From Hyalangium versicolor (GTDB lineage Bacteria; Myxococcota; Myxococcia; Myxococcales; Myxococcaceae), in the NCBI RefSeq assembly GCF_020103695.1, contig NZ_JAHXBF010000007.1:336536-400535 (forward strand): a stretch of 64,000 nucleotides of DNA, written 5' to 3'. Below, one piece after another: positions 7,995 to 15,070 of the stretch. Under the pieces are notes generated by a model. It was not told where the DNA came from. It worked only from the letters and a program-made list of their open reading frames with translations, and did no database searches. Each line of letters starts with the position of its first letter. Position 1 is the stretch's first letter. The position numbers and the translations under genes are program-made.

Positions 7995-9179
7995 ATGACC
8001 ACTCCTGTTACCAATCCGAAGCCCATCGCGCCGCCCACCATTCCACCCGAGGTAGAGGCGGCGCTGGCTCCGCTCATTACAAAGCACGTGGAGGCTGCGC
8101 TCGCTTCCCGCCCAGTGCCCGAGGGCAGGGCGCCCGCCATCCTCAAGTACAAGGGCATGTTCGACACCGAGCGGCCTGCCCACGCTGCGCTCGGCCTGCG
8201 GATGAAGGCCGCCTTCCTCGAGTTCGAGGACAGGACGGCCCGCGAGTCCGTGAAGGGGAAGAACAAGCAACTGCGCGACTTCCTGGACAAGGTGAAGTCC
8301 GCCGGTGTCTTCGAGTCCGTCTTCAGCCAGGGCGGCTCCCTCTGGGCCAGAGAGACGGTGAGCGAGGAGATCGTCGACGTGCTCCGCCCGGCCTCCATCC
8401 TCCTGAGCGCCGGTCCTCGCATCGAGTCCGGCTACGGCAGCAAGCTCATCATCGGCGTCATCAACGAGGGCGTGCAGGTGGCCTGGGAGGGCGAGGATGA
8501 GGAGGCCAGCGAGTCCGACCAGGACACGGGGGACCTCATCCTCGGCGCGCACAAGGCCATGGCCACCATCCGCATCAGCAACGACTTGATGCGCAAGGGC
8601 ACCCTGCGCTCGGCCGAACAGCTCGCCGCCGACATCGGCCGTGCCATGGGTCTGGCCTTCGATCAGGTGGGCCTCTACGGCAAGGGCCCGAAAAAGCCCA
8701 CCGGCATCCTCAACTCCGAGGGCATCACAAAGAAGCCCATCAGCGGGACGGACATCGACAAGAAGGTAGCGGACCTCAAGGGCATGGTGGCGGATGTGCT
8801 CGCGGCCAACATCCCGATTCAGGGTGCCAACCCGTTCTACTTCATGACGTCAACCACCATGATGCACCTGAGCAGCCTGCGGGACACGGCCGCCTCTGGC
8901 AGTGGTGGTTGGGTGTTCCCCGGCTTGCAGGACCTCCAGAGCCCCACCATCAACGGCTTTCCCGTGAAGTACACCGAGTCCCTCGCGGGAAAGAAGGTGG
9001 TGGGGTTCGGCCTGGCGCAGGAACTCTACTTCGGCAACGCCGCGCCTCTTGAGATCGAACTCGGCGAGAACGGCAGCGACTTCAAGCGAGACAGGAAGAC
9101 ACTGCGCGGCGTGCAGGAGGGCGACTGGCAGGTGCGCCGCCCCAAGGCTTTCTCTGTTCGCACAGGCGTCGACTACTGA
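7995..9179 (+). CDS. Phage major capsid protein (HK97 gp5 family)
   Basis: This 394-residue capsomer subunit has an N-terminal delta-like region (about 1-120) rich in charged helix, presumably removed by the upstream protease. The HK97 fold follows, with recognisable segments: AGPRIESGYGSKLIIGVINEGVQVAWEGEDEE (E-loop/P-domain region, here split across strands), ISNDLMRKGTLRSAEQLAADIGRAM (spine helix start near 200), GTILNSEG-like KPTGILNSEG, and NPFYFMTSTTM. LYFGNAAPLEIEL and a C-terminal VRRPKAFSV close the A-domain. Length and neighbourhood fit the family. There is no SD; the start at MTTPVTNPK is the first ATG after leader box 5. Confidence 0.92.
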   Translation: MTTPVTNPKPIAPPTIPPEVEAALAPLITKHVEAALASRPVPEGRAPAILKYKGMFDTERPAHAALGLRMKAAFLEFEDRTARESVKGKNKQLRDFLDKVKSAGVFESVFSQGGSLWARETVSEEIVDVLRPASILLSAGPRIESGYGSKLIIGVINEGVQVAWEGEDEEASESDQDTGDLILGAHKAMATIRISNDLMRKGTLRSAEQLAADIGRAMGLAFDQVGLYGKGPKKPTGILNSEGITKKPISGTDIDKKVADLKGMVADVLAANIPIQGANPFYFMTSTTMMHLSSLRDTAASGSGGWVFPGLQDLQSPTINGFPVKYTESLAGKKVVGFGLAQELYFGNAAPLEIELGENGSDFKRDRKTLRGVQEGDWQVRRPKAFSVRTGVDY

Positions 9180-9245
9180 GCCCCCTCTCGGGTCGGCGCC
9201 AGTTCAGGCCGGCCCACTTCTTCCACTCATCTCACTGGAGTTCCT

Positions 9246-9683
9246 ATGTCTCACCCCTCACTCGTCGACATCGGCGCCTACATCAATGGGAAGAACCTCC
9301 CGCTTCCACCCTCTGCGGAGTCCGTCGGCGAGCGCACCAGCGGAGCGATGGACGTCAGCCAGTACAAGTCCGCGGTGCTCATTGCGTTCACCGGGGCTGC
9401 CACCGGAGCGCCGAGCGCGCTCTCCGTCACCCATACCGTGCAGTCCCGCCTGGAGGGCAGCAACGCCTGGGTGAATGTGACCGATCCGGACGGCAACGTG
9501 CCCCAAGTGAAGGTGGAGGCGGCCAACACCGTGGCCGAGCTCGACATCAACCTCATGTGGCTGCCAGAGGACCATTCCGAAATCCGCATCGTCGAGGACA
9601 CTGCCTTCACCGGCGGCACCAACCCCACCGTGGTGGGCGGCGCGGTGTTGGTGCTGGGTGGAGCCTCGCGCCTGCCCATTTGA
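9246..9683 (+). CDS. Putative head decoration or accessory structural protein
   Basis: A 145-residue, acidic, beta-rich protein located between capsid and connector genes, where HK97-type phages often carry a decoration or stabilising protein. Segments such as SAVLIAFTGAA, VTHTVQSRLEGSNAW and GGAVLVLGGASRLPI suggest an immunoglobulin-like or jelly-roll fold, but no family is recognised. CTGGAG sits 4 nt before the ATG as a weak SD. The function is inferred from gene order only. Confidence 0.65.
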   Translation: MSHPSLVDIGAYINGKNLPLPPSAESVGERTSGAMDVSQYKSAVLIAFTGAATGAPSALSVTHTVQSRLEGSNAWVNVTDPDGNVPQVKVEAANTVAELDINLMWLPEDHSEIRIVEDTAFTGGTNPTVVGGAVLVLGGASRLPI

Positions 9684-9690
9684 GGGACCC

Positions 9691-10338
9691 ATGCCTTCCC
9701 TGCTCGATTTGACCACCGTAGCAAAGGCGGCCAACCGCCTGGACGTGGGCGCCGAGGAGGGGGAGTTGCCCGACCTCGTGACAGCCGCCTCAGAGGCCCT
9801 GGCCGACTGGCTGGGCTACCCGCTCCATCGCCGGGAGGGTGTGGTGGAAACCTGCGCGGGGGGCGCCCAGCGTCTCTTCCTCCGCTCCGGTGCTGTGCAG
9901 GCCGTTGCCTCGGTGTCCGTGTTTGGCCAGCAACGGCCGACGAACACGTACCGGCTCGAGGACGGGGTGAAGGGCATTCTCCTTTCACTGAGGGAGCCCT
10001 GGCCGTTTACAGGCCGCACCGGCGGAGGAGTGAGCCAGTCGCCGCTGCAGCGGGAGGACACCGGGGAGATTGCTGTCACCTTCAGCGCCGGGTGGGTGAC
10101 ACCCGGGCAGGTGGAACTCGAGTCCACCCGCGTGAGGGATTTGCCGCAGGTGCTTGAGCAGGCCGCCCTCCTCACCGTTACCGCGTGGTACCGGCGCAAG
10201 GGCGACGATCCGGATGAAGTGAGCGTCAGCCTCGGGGATGCCTCTACGAGCTACGGATCTGGCCGCGCGGCTGCTCTCCCCACTTCGGCTCGCGCTCTGG
10301 TGGCCCGCTACCGCAAGCACGGCAGGGGCACACCGTGA
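9691..10338 (+). CDS. Head-tail connector / adaptor protein (gp6-like)
   Basis: This 215-residue protein resembles the DNA-packaging/head-tail adaptor family. An N-terminal helix bundle (LPDLVTAASEALADWLGYPLHRRE) is followed by a beta region (VQAVASVSVFGQQ, EIAVTFSAGWVTPG). A second helix pair then follows (DLPQVLEQAALLTVTAWYRR). The pattern 'WLGY...E...GG..RLFLR...V.SV.V' is typical of connectors that stack under the portal. GAGGGA lies just upstream of the ATG. The stop overlaps the following GTG, as in a coupled operon. Confidence 0.75.
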   Translation: MPSLLDLTTVAKAANRLDVGAEEGELPDLVTAASEALADWLGYPLHRREGVVETCAGGAQRLFLRSGAVQAVASVSVFGQQRPTNTYRLEDGVKGILLSLREPWPFTGRTGGGVSQSPLQREDTGEIAVTFSAGWVTPGQVELESTRVRDLPQVLEQAALLTVTAWYRRKGDDPDEVSVSLGDASTSYGSGRAAALPTSARALVARYRKHGRGTP

Positions 10339-10658
10339 GCCGCTGGGCCCGCCACTTCCGCCAGCGCTTCCACCTGGCTCACCGCCTCTCGGTGAATGCG
10401 CGTGGGGACGAGGAGTACAGCAAGCCCGAGGAGCACCCGTGCCGCTACCAGCCCAGCGTCCGGTTGCTGCGCGCGGCGGATGGGAGCCAGGTCGTGAGCG
10501 AGGCGGTGCTATTCACAACGGTGGCCGTCAGCGTGGAGGACCGGGTGTGGCTGCCGGGCGTCGATCCTGAGGATGAGGACGTCGGCCGCAAGCCGCTGCG
10601 AGCGGTGCCCCACTACGCTCTCTCCGGCAAGGTGGATCATTACGAGGTGCACCTCTAA
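10335..10658 (+). CDS. Putative head-closure protein
   Basis: A 107-residue protein starting at a GTG that overlaps the connector stop (GTGA). It contains beta segments FTTVAVSVEDRVWLPGVD and HYALSGKVDHYEVHL, matching the size and position of head-completion/stopper proteins. No residue-level family match is certain. It ends TAATG, coupled to the next gene. Confidence 0.6.
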   Translation: MSRWARHFRQRFHLAHRLSVNARGDEEYSKPEEHPCRYQPSVRLLRAADGSQVVSEAVLFTTVAVSVEDRVWLPGVDPEDEDVGRKPLRAVPHYALSGKVDHYEVHL

Positions 10659-11092
10659 TGCCCCTCCGGGATGTGGAATTGGATGTGGCCACCCTGCTCG
10701 AGGCGGCTGGGCTCGGCAGCATGAGCAGCAACCCGCCAACCCTCTATGCGGGGCCGTTCCCGGCGAGCGCGCCAGAGATCCTCATTTCTTGTCTCTCCTC
10801 CGGCGGCGAGACTCCCGAGGATTACTTGGCGGGCACCAGCAGGGCCTACTTCCGCCCTGAGGTAACTGTGCGCGTGCGCGGGCCGCGCGAGAAGTACCGA
10901 GCCACCCTGCAGCGGGCGCTGGATGCCTGGGAGGCTCTCTATGGGGTGCAGACTCCTGAGTACGTGCTGGTGAAGGCTCAGGGCGCTGGACCCGCTTACC
11001 TGGGGCCGGATGAGAACGGTCGGCACCGCTTCAGCTTCACCGTGCAGCTCGCGTACACAGCCCTCGTGGTGCCGCGCATGGTCGTGTCCTGA
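10658..11092 (+). CDS. Putative tail terminator / neck protein
   Basis: A 144-residue protein with helix LDVATLLEAAGLG, a strand-rich middle (EVTVRVRGPREKYRATLQRALDAWEALYG) and a C-terminal FSFTVQLAYTALVV. The 'V.VRG....A......W..LYG' arrangement followed by a terminal beta hairpin is typical of tail-terminator (minor capsid, DUF3168-like) proteins. The start overlaps the previous stop by one base. The assignment leans on gene order. Confidence 0.6.
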   Translation: MPLRDVELDVATLLEAAGLGSMSSNPPTLYAGPFPASAPEILISCLSSGGETPEDYLAGTSRAYFRPEVTVRVRGPREKYRATLQRALDAWEALYGVQTPEYVLVKAQGAGPAYLGPDENGRHRFSFTVQLAYTALVVPRMVVS

Positions 11093-11119
11093 GCGGCTCC
11101 GCGATCGCAGGGAGGCCCG

Positions 11120-11308
11120 TTACTCCCTCGCTTGTGCCTTGGCGGTCCTCCGGGCATCTCGGAGCTTCGTTGCTACAGCATCGAGTCGCGCCAAGTTTTC
11201 TTTGCGCACCGAGTCCGGTGTGCCGGGCGCATTACGAACGCGATCCTTCGAGTACTCGAGAGATTCAAGGAGCGTCTCCACGTCCGCGCCGCTCAGATCA
11301 ATCATCAT
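11120..11308 (-). CDS. Small antisense protein, YSKDRVRNA-type (unknown function)
   Basis: A 62-residue protein encoded against the late operon. It is helical and charged: DLSGADVETLLESLEYSK, RVRNAPGTPDSVRKENL, and RLDAVATKLRDARRTA. AAGG lies 7 nt before the ATG pair at 11303-11308. The frame runs on upstream, but the leading part lacks an RBS. It sits between the tail-terminator candidate and leader box 6, so it appears inserted between two structural genes. The function is unknown; small antisense phage genes of this kind can be regulators or anti-host factors, which is inference only. Confidence 0.55.
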   Translation of the reverse strand: MMIDLSGADVETLLESLEYSKDRVRNAPGTPDSVRKENLARLDAVATKLRDARRTAKAQARE

Positions 11309-11408
11309 ACGTACCTTCTTTGGTGCCGTGCCAATCCGAGAATAGGCGCTCAGAACAAACGCGGCATCTCGAGATGCTGGTGAGAGTTCGCTGTTCCACG
11401 AGCGAACA

Positions 11409-11420
11409 CCGCCCCTTCTC
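11409..11420 (+). promoter_or_regulatory. Phage leader box 6 (CCGCCCCTTCTC), before tail-completion gene
   Basis: The box is followed by CCTGGC and the ATG at 11427, nearly identical to the terS leader (CTTCTCCCTTGGCATG against CTTCTCCCTGGCATG). There is no SD. It is located just upstream of the start of the antisense small gene. Confidence 0.55.
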
Positions 11421-11426
11421 CCTGGC

Positions 11427-11834
11427 ATGGCCAGAGGTAGAGTGAAAGTTGAGATGGATCTCCGGGCGCTCCACCGCCTGAGGCAGCAGCCCCAGGTGGT
11501 GTTGAGGGACCTGGATCACCCGCTGCGGGATGCAGCGCGCCGCGCGCTCGACATCTCCCTCTTCCTCGTACCGACGGAGAGCGGCGGACTGCGCAACTCG
11601 GCCTTCCTCGACGGGCCCCTCCTCAACCTCGGAACGCAGCTCTCCACCACGTGGACAGCCGGTTACATGCACCCGGCGGCCGGCCCTATTCACGAGGGCT
11701 TTCACTGGGGTGAGCAGACTCAGCCCCCGCCCCACTTCCTGCGCACTGCCTTCCGCGGCACCCGTGGCCGGGTGCGCAAAGCCGTGGCCGCCCAGCTCGC
11801 CAGTACCCTGGCTCGCCTCTTCCCCCGAAAGTGA
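11427..11834 (+). CDS. HK97 gp10-like tail-completion protein
   Basis: A 135-residue protein with the pattern of the HK97 gp10 / minor tail family: an N-terminal strand-helix (VKVEMDLRALHRL), AARRALDISLFLVPTESGGLRNSAF (the 'P.d.G.Lr.S' turn of the family), and PAAGPIHEGFHWGEQT near residue 85. A C-terminal helix then follows the FLRTAF motif. It probably closes the neck or tail top. Leader box 6 sets the start. Confidence 0.75.
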   Translation: MARGRVKVEMDLRALHRLRQQPQVVLRDLDHPLRDAARRALDISLFLVPTESGGLRNSAFLDGPLLNLGTQLSTTWTAGYMHPAAGPIHEGFHWGEQTQPPPHFLRTAFRGTRGRVRKAVAAQLASTLARLFPRK

Positions 11835-11843
11835 GGAATCAGC

Positions 11844-12275
11844 ATGTCCGATGAGTACCACCTCGCCCACCTGGACGACATCCACGTCACCGCCACCGCC
11901 GACGAGGAACTCTCCGAGAGCAACAAACTCGAGGCGCTCCGTAGCTTCAAACTCACCGAGACCACCGAGCAGGTGGAGCAGAAGTTCCTCAACTCGGATG
12001 GGTGGACCCGCAACACTCCTACGTTCAAGTCCGCCTCGGGCACCTTCTCCGGAGATGTGAAGAAGAACAGTGATTCACAAGCCGTGTTGGTGAACGCCAA
12101 CCGGAATCGCAGGTCGTTCTTCGTCACTGTCATCAAGAGTTCCACCGCGTCGGCTGGGAGCAGGGGCGAGCGGTGGGAGCTCGTTATCGAGAGCGCCGAG
12201 GATCCCCGCGAGGCTGGGCAGCTCGTCACCTACTCATACTCGGTGAAGGCCAACGGCGCCCCGACCGCAGTCTGA
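11844..12275 (+). CDS. Putative major tail (tube) protein
   Basis: A 143-residue, acidic, beta-rich protein with segments HVTATADEELSESNKLEALRSF, FKSASGTFSGDV and RWELVIESAEDP. It lies between tail completion and the tail-assembly chaperones, the usual place of the tube protein in long-tailed phages. It is short for a tube subunit but within range for minimal versions. A GAGG sequence precedes the ATG. There is no residue-level family match I can name. Confidence 0.55.
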   Translation: MSDEYHLAHLDDIHVTATADEELSESNKLEALRSFKLTETTEQVEQKFLNSDGWTRNTPTFKSASGTFSGDVKKNSDSQAVLVNANRNRRSFFVTVIKSSTASAGSRGERWELVIESAEDPREAGQLVTYSYSVKANGAPTAV

Positions 12276-12301
12276 AGTCCCTCACTCACAAGGAGCAACC
12301 C

Positions 12302-12694
12302 ATGAACGTGGATGAATTGAAGGCAAACCTGCTCAGCGCCCCCTGGCGCAAGTACAAGGACGTGACGGTGGAAGGTACGACTGGCCCTGTGCAACTCGTC
12401 ATCCGTCGGCCGCCGGATGCCAGGGTGGCCGAGCTGCTGCGCAAGGCCAAGGAGGAGGGCTTGTTAACGGAGAAGGGCGAGCCCACCAGTCCTGAGGCAG
12501 GCCTGCGCCTTCGGGCCCGAGTGGTGGCCCTCACGCTTTTCGCCCCCAATGCCGTGCGCCCTCTTTTTACCGAGGAGGAGGTGCTCGAGGCCCCCTTCCT
12601 TCCGGAGCTGGGGGACGACTGCACTGCGGCCTTGGCGGGCACCGGCGCCTCCTTGGAGAAGCTGAAGGGAAACTCCGCAGCGACCCCGACCTGA
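12302..12694 (+). CDS. Tail assembly chaperone, gpG-like product
   Basis: A 130-residue protein starting MNVDELKANLLS, with AAGGAG well placed 7 nt upstream. It has the LVIRRPPDARVAELLRKA segment and a helical C-terminus typical of tail chaperones that coat the tape-measure protein. A perfect -1 slippery heptamer GGGAAAC lies in frame near its end. The next frame is open from the slip site, so a G-T-like fusion is predicted. The terminator of the zero frame (TGA) overlaps the ATG of the second frame. Confidence 0.75.
   Translation: MNVDELKANLLSAPWRKYKDVTVEGTTGPVQLVIRRPPDARVAELLRKAKEEGLLTEKGEPTSPEAGLRLRARVVALTLFAPNAVRPLFTEEEVLEAPFLPELGDDCTAALAGTGASLEKLKGNSAATPT
12667..12673 (+). promoter_or_regulatory. 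Programmed -1 ribosomal frameshift site (G GGA AAC)
   Basis: The heptamer fits X XXY YYZ in the gpG-like reading frame: codons GGA and AAC in frame 0 re-pair as GGG and AAA in frame -1. After the slip the -1 frame is open for seven codons (LRSDPDL) before the overlapping ATG, and continues to 12903. Lambda uses the related GGGAAAG for its G-GT fusion. I see no obvious downstream pseudoknot by eye. Confidence 0.75.
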
Positions 12695-12903
12695 TGCTCG
12701 AGGTGGGGGTCGCCGTCCGGCTAGGCCGCTTCCTCTCAGAGGCCAGGGGCCAGCCCTTCGAGGACCTGCAGCTCGTTGCCGCCTACTGTGCCCTGGAGGC
12801 TGAGGAGTTCGAGCGGAGCACTGGCCAAGCCAGGGCTGCTCCGCCAACAGCCGCCCCCGGCTCCCGTACCGTCACCACCGAGTACCGCATGAGGGCGAAG
12901 TAG
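12694..12903 (+). CDS. Tail assembly chaperone, T-like frame (read by -1 frameshift)
   Basis: A 69-residue frame (MLEVGVAVRL, FEDLQLVAAYCALEAEEF) whose ATG overlaps the stop of the preceding gene. It is in the -1 frame relative to that gene. It is most likely expressed as the C-terminal part of a fusion spanning 12302-12903 (about 200 residues); independent initiation at the overlap is possible too. The C-terminal tail (RTVTTEYRMRAK) is basic. The expected next gene, a tape-measure protein of 600 residues or more, is absent. Confidence 0.7.
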   Translation: MLEVGVAVRLGRFLSEARGQPFEDLQLVAAYCALEAEEFERSTGQARAAPPTAAPGSRTVTTEYRMRAK

Positions 12904-13387
12904 CGGCCGCGCCACCACGCCGGGAGCGGATTCCAACGCGTCAGCGCATGAGTGTGCCGCGAGCCGAGGGTAGCGCCGCGTTCTGACGTACGCGAAGTGC
13001 TCGAAACGACGCGATTCACGGCGCCCGCAAGTGCGCGCCGAATCGACGGAAATCGCAGCCTATTGACAGTGCAGGCGTGCCCAGAGCAGCCTGTCTGCAC
13101 TGCGCGGGAGTGGGTAACGCCGCTCCACGCCGGGCTTCCCACCCGGCACGCGCGCGTGTTTTAGGGCCTGCCGTCTCGCCACGGTGGGGTATGACCCTTG
13201 AGGCACGCTTGTACGGCCAGCGCGGCCGTACTACTACGGCGTTCGGGTGCCCGTGCGGGATGCGAATCCCTCCACGGACGCCCAGGGCAGTGTCGGGATG
13301 GGAATCCCGGCACCTGTCCTTTGGAGAGGCTCTGCTGGCCGGCGTCATACCCGGCTGGTGGGGCCTCTCCTCTTTTTTGAGGCCCTG
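12904..13387. other. Gap where tail genes would be expected; contains a promoter-like site and hairpins
   Basis: No gene is supported here. Seen: TTGACA at 13063-13068, without a good -10 partner. An inverted repeat pairs CAGTGCAGGC (13067-13076) with GCCTGTCTGCACTG (13089-13102). A hairpin at 13361-13385 (GGGCCTC / GAGGCCC with a T-rich loop) contains the ribosome-binding site of the next gene in its 3' arm. This is probably the joint of a deletion or module swap, because the late module breaks off just before it. Confidence 0.5.
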
Positions 13388-13831
13388 ATGGCCGCAGAGC
13401 GAAAGCCGCACGTTTTTCCTCCCAATTCCCCCCACCATGTAGACACCCCCCACCCCCGCTCCCTGCTGGAGCGGATGCTGCGCACGTCGCTCCACCTACG
13501 CCGCGCCAGCTCGTACTTCGCCCATGCGGCTGAAGAGCTGGACGCCGCGCGCGCGGAGCTCGAAGTGGCCAGCGAAGCATTCACGCTCGTAGAGCTGCGT
13601 GCGCGAGCTGTCCGACTGGCGGCGCAGTGCACGGAGCGCTTCAGGGATGCGCGTGGACAGGTGGAGGCCTTCGCCCAATACGCCAAGCGCGCAGAGGACC
13701 TGGGCGCTTCAACTCGCGACACGCCGCCCGCGCAGCTCGATGGCGGTGTCATGGGCTCGCAGGCCGCCCCTGCCCTGGGTGGGGTGCGCGAGGGTGCCGC
13801 GGCTGCGCGAGAAGGGGGGAGGCTATGGTGA
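13388..13831 (+). CDS. Helical phage protein of unknown function
   Basis: A 147-residue protein with a strongly helical middle (RMLRTSLHLRRASSYFAHAAEEL, split over two helices; ARAELEVASEAFTLVELRAR; VRLAAQCTERFRDARG). A Gly/Ala-rich tail follows. GAGG 6 nt before the ATG is a good SD, but it lies inside a hairpin arm and may be masked. This is the first gene of a five-gene overlapping run ending with the integrase. No family is recognised. Confidence 0.6.
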   Translation: MAAERKPHVFPPNSPHHVDTPHPRSLLERMLRTSLHLRRASSYFAHAAEELDAARAELEVASEAFTLVELRARAVRLAAQCTERFRDARGQVEAFAQYAKRAEDLGASTRDTPPAQLDGGVMGSQAAPALGGVREGAAAAREGGRLW

Positions 13832-14130
13832 CCGTCCCGTTCCTGACCGCGGACCAGGTCACGTTCACCCTGGCACAGTGGGAGGAGTGCGACGCACATC
13901 ACCACTCTCCCGTCTTCGGCTGTCCTGTCTGCTTCCTCTTCCTCGTGGAAAAGGAGCCGTACTCGGAAATGGGGATGCAGGCGGTGCGGCAGATTCTGAG
14001 CCTGGATGACGGGGACGCGGAGAGTCTCAAGTACGTGCACGCCATGCTCGCCGACATCTCGTCCATCCCCCTCCGAGTCCGGAACCACCTGCGCGAGCCG
14101 AAGCACGAGAAGCATGGGGGCACAGCATGA
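13825..14130 (+). CDS. Small protein with Cys/His cluster (possible zinc binding)
   Basis: A 101-residue protein starting MVTVPFLTAD, with a GGGGGGAGG SD. It contains CDAHHHSPVFGCPVC, a compact Cys/His set that could hold zinc, followed by FLFLVEKEPYSEMG and a helical C-terminus. It overlaps the previous gene by 7 bp and the next by 4 bp (ATGA). Function unknown. Confidence 0.6.
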   Translation: MVTVPFLTADQVTFTLAQWEECDAHHHSPVFGCPVCFLFLVEKEPYSEMGMQAVRQILSLDDGDAESLKYVHAMLADISSIPLRVRNHLREPKHEKHGGTA

Positions 14131-14486
14131 ACACCACCGAGTTGCAGGCAGTAACGCAGGCTTTCCGTACGGTGAACCGGCACCTGCTGTGCGCGGCAGC
14201 AGCGTACCGTCTGGCGTGGAAGGCGCAGCGCACGGCGATGGAGGCGCTCACCGCAGCCAATAACGTGCTGGCTGCCGCGGAAGCGCGCGGTGAGCTGACC
14301 GTTCCGGTGGCCCGCAGCGTGCGTGCGTTCGTCAACGCCGCCGAGACTTCCCAGATTCTTGAAGTCACCATGGATGACAGCTCGCAGCGTGAACTCGCCA
14401 ACGAGGCGCAGGCCATTGAGGAAACAGCGCATGCTGCCAGTGGCGTCGCGGAAGTGCTGCGCTTGCAGGGTGGAGGTGCGGCATGA
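14127..14486 (+). CDS. Helical phage protein of unknown function
   Basis: A 119-residue all-helical protein (LQAVTQAFRTVNRHLLCAAA, AWKAQRTAMEALTAANNVLA, and an acidic C-terminal helix). It is coupled to its neighbours by 4-bp overlaps on both sides. It may be a small structural or regulatory partner in the pre-integrase operon. No family is recognised. Confidence 0.6.
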   Translation: MNTTELQAVTQAFRTVNRHLLCAAAAYRLAWKAQRTAMEALTAANNVLAAAEARGELTVPVARSVRAFVNAAETSQILEVTMDDSSQRELANEAQAIEETAHAASGVAEVLRLQGGGAA

Positions 14487-15070
14487 GCGCTCGCAAGACA
14501 CAGACGGGGCGCGGGCCTGCGCGCAACGCTGCACGTTCCCGCGTGCAGCAGGGGGCGCGGCACCGGGGCAGCGATTTCGAAGGGATGCGCAGTGACGCGC
14601 GATCGCCGTCCCCCCCTGTAACGGACCTTGAACGCTACATGGCCGCCTTCCTCGCCGAACGTGCTCGGAGCGGGTGGAACACTGCCGCTGTTCTCCACAC
14701 CGCTCTGGATCTGTCCGACTTCGCCCTCTTCGCGCAGGACTTCATGGCCGTGCCTGCCGCGCCCTCTCGGCACACCGGGCACGCCCAGTTCATGCGCGAG
14801 ATGGAAGGCCTCACCAGAACGTACCTCAAGGGACGTCAAGCCCAGGGACTGAAGGCCGCCACCCTTCTCGCCGAGAGACGGACGCTCGCTCGCTTCGTGC
14901 GTCTTGCCCGCAAGGCGGGGCTGCGCCGCTCGGAGCCACTGCCCCCACCGTCCACGATGCGGGACGAACAGTCCACGATCGTGGACGGTGCCCGCTCCCG
15001 CTCCCCTCTCAAGGGCGGCTGGCATGGAACAGGCAGTACGCGAGGTGCCAAAGGAGGTCGGACCAAGTAA
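14483..15070 (+). CDS. Phage protein of unknown function with basic N-terminus
   Basis: A 195-residue protein. The first ~45 residues are basic and disordered (SARKTQTGRGPARNAARSR), suggesting nucleic-acid binding. A helical core follows (DLERYMAAFLAERARSGWN, DLSDFALFAQDFMAV, FMREMEGLTRTYLKGRQAQG, TLLAERRTLARFVRLARKAG). This layout resembles the N-terminal DNA-binding region of tyrosine recombinases, but no catalytic domain follows. The C-terminal part overlaps a nested palindromic DNA element and may be constrained by it. Confidence 0.55.
   Translation: MSARKTQTGRGPARNAARSRVQQGARHRGSDFEGMRSDARSPSPPVTDLERYMAAFLAERARSGWNTAAVLHTALDLSDFALFAQDFMAVPAAPSRHTGHAQFMREMEGLTRTYLKGRQAQGLKAATLLAERRTLARFVRLARKAGLRRSEPLPPPSTMRDEQSTIVDGARSRSPLKGGWHGTGSTRGAKGGRTK
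14946..14990. repeat. Nested palindromic element (GTCCACGAT half-sites)
   Basis: A perfect 16-bp palindrome lies at 14971-14986 (GTCCACGATCGTGGAC). A second direct copy of the half-site lies at 14950-14958. The outer 13-bp arms CACCGTCCACGAT (14946-14958) and ATCGTGGACGGTG (14978-14990) also pair perfectly. Two mutually exclusive hairpins, or three repressor half-sites, are possible. It sits within a coding region about 230 bp before the excisionase-like gene. Confidence 0.7.

Noticed and set aside
12904-13246. Genes in the gap after the tail chaperones
   Set aside because: Frames here are short, lack RBS and change strand arbitrarily; none shows a phage motif.
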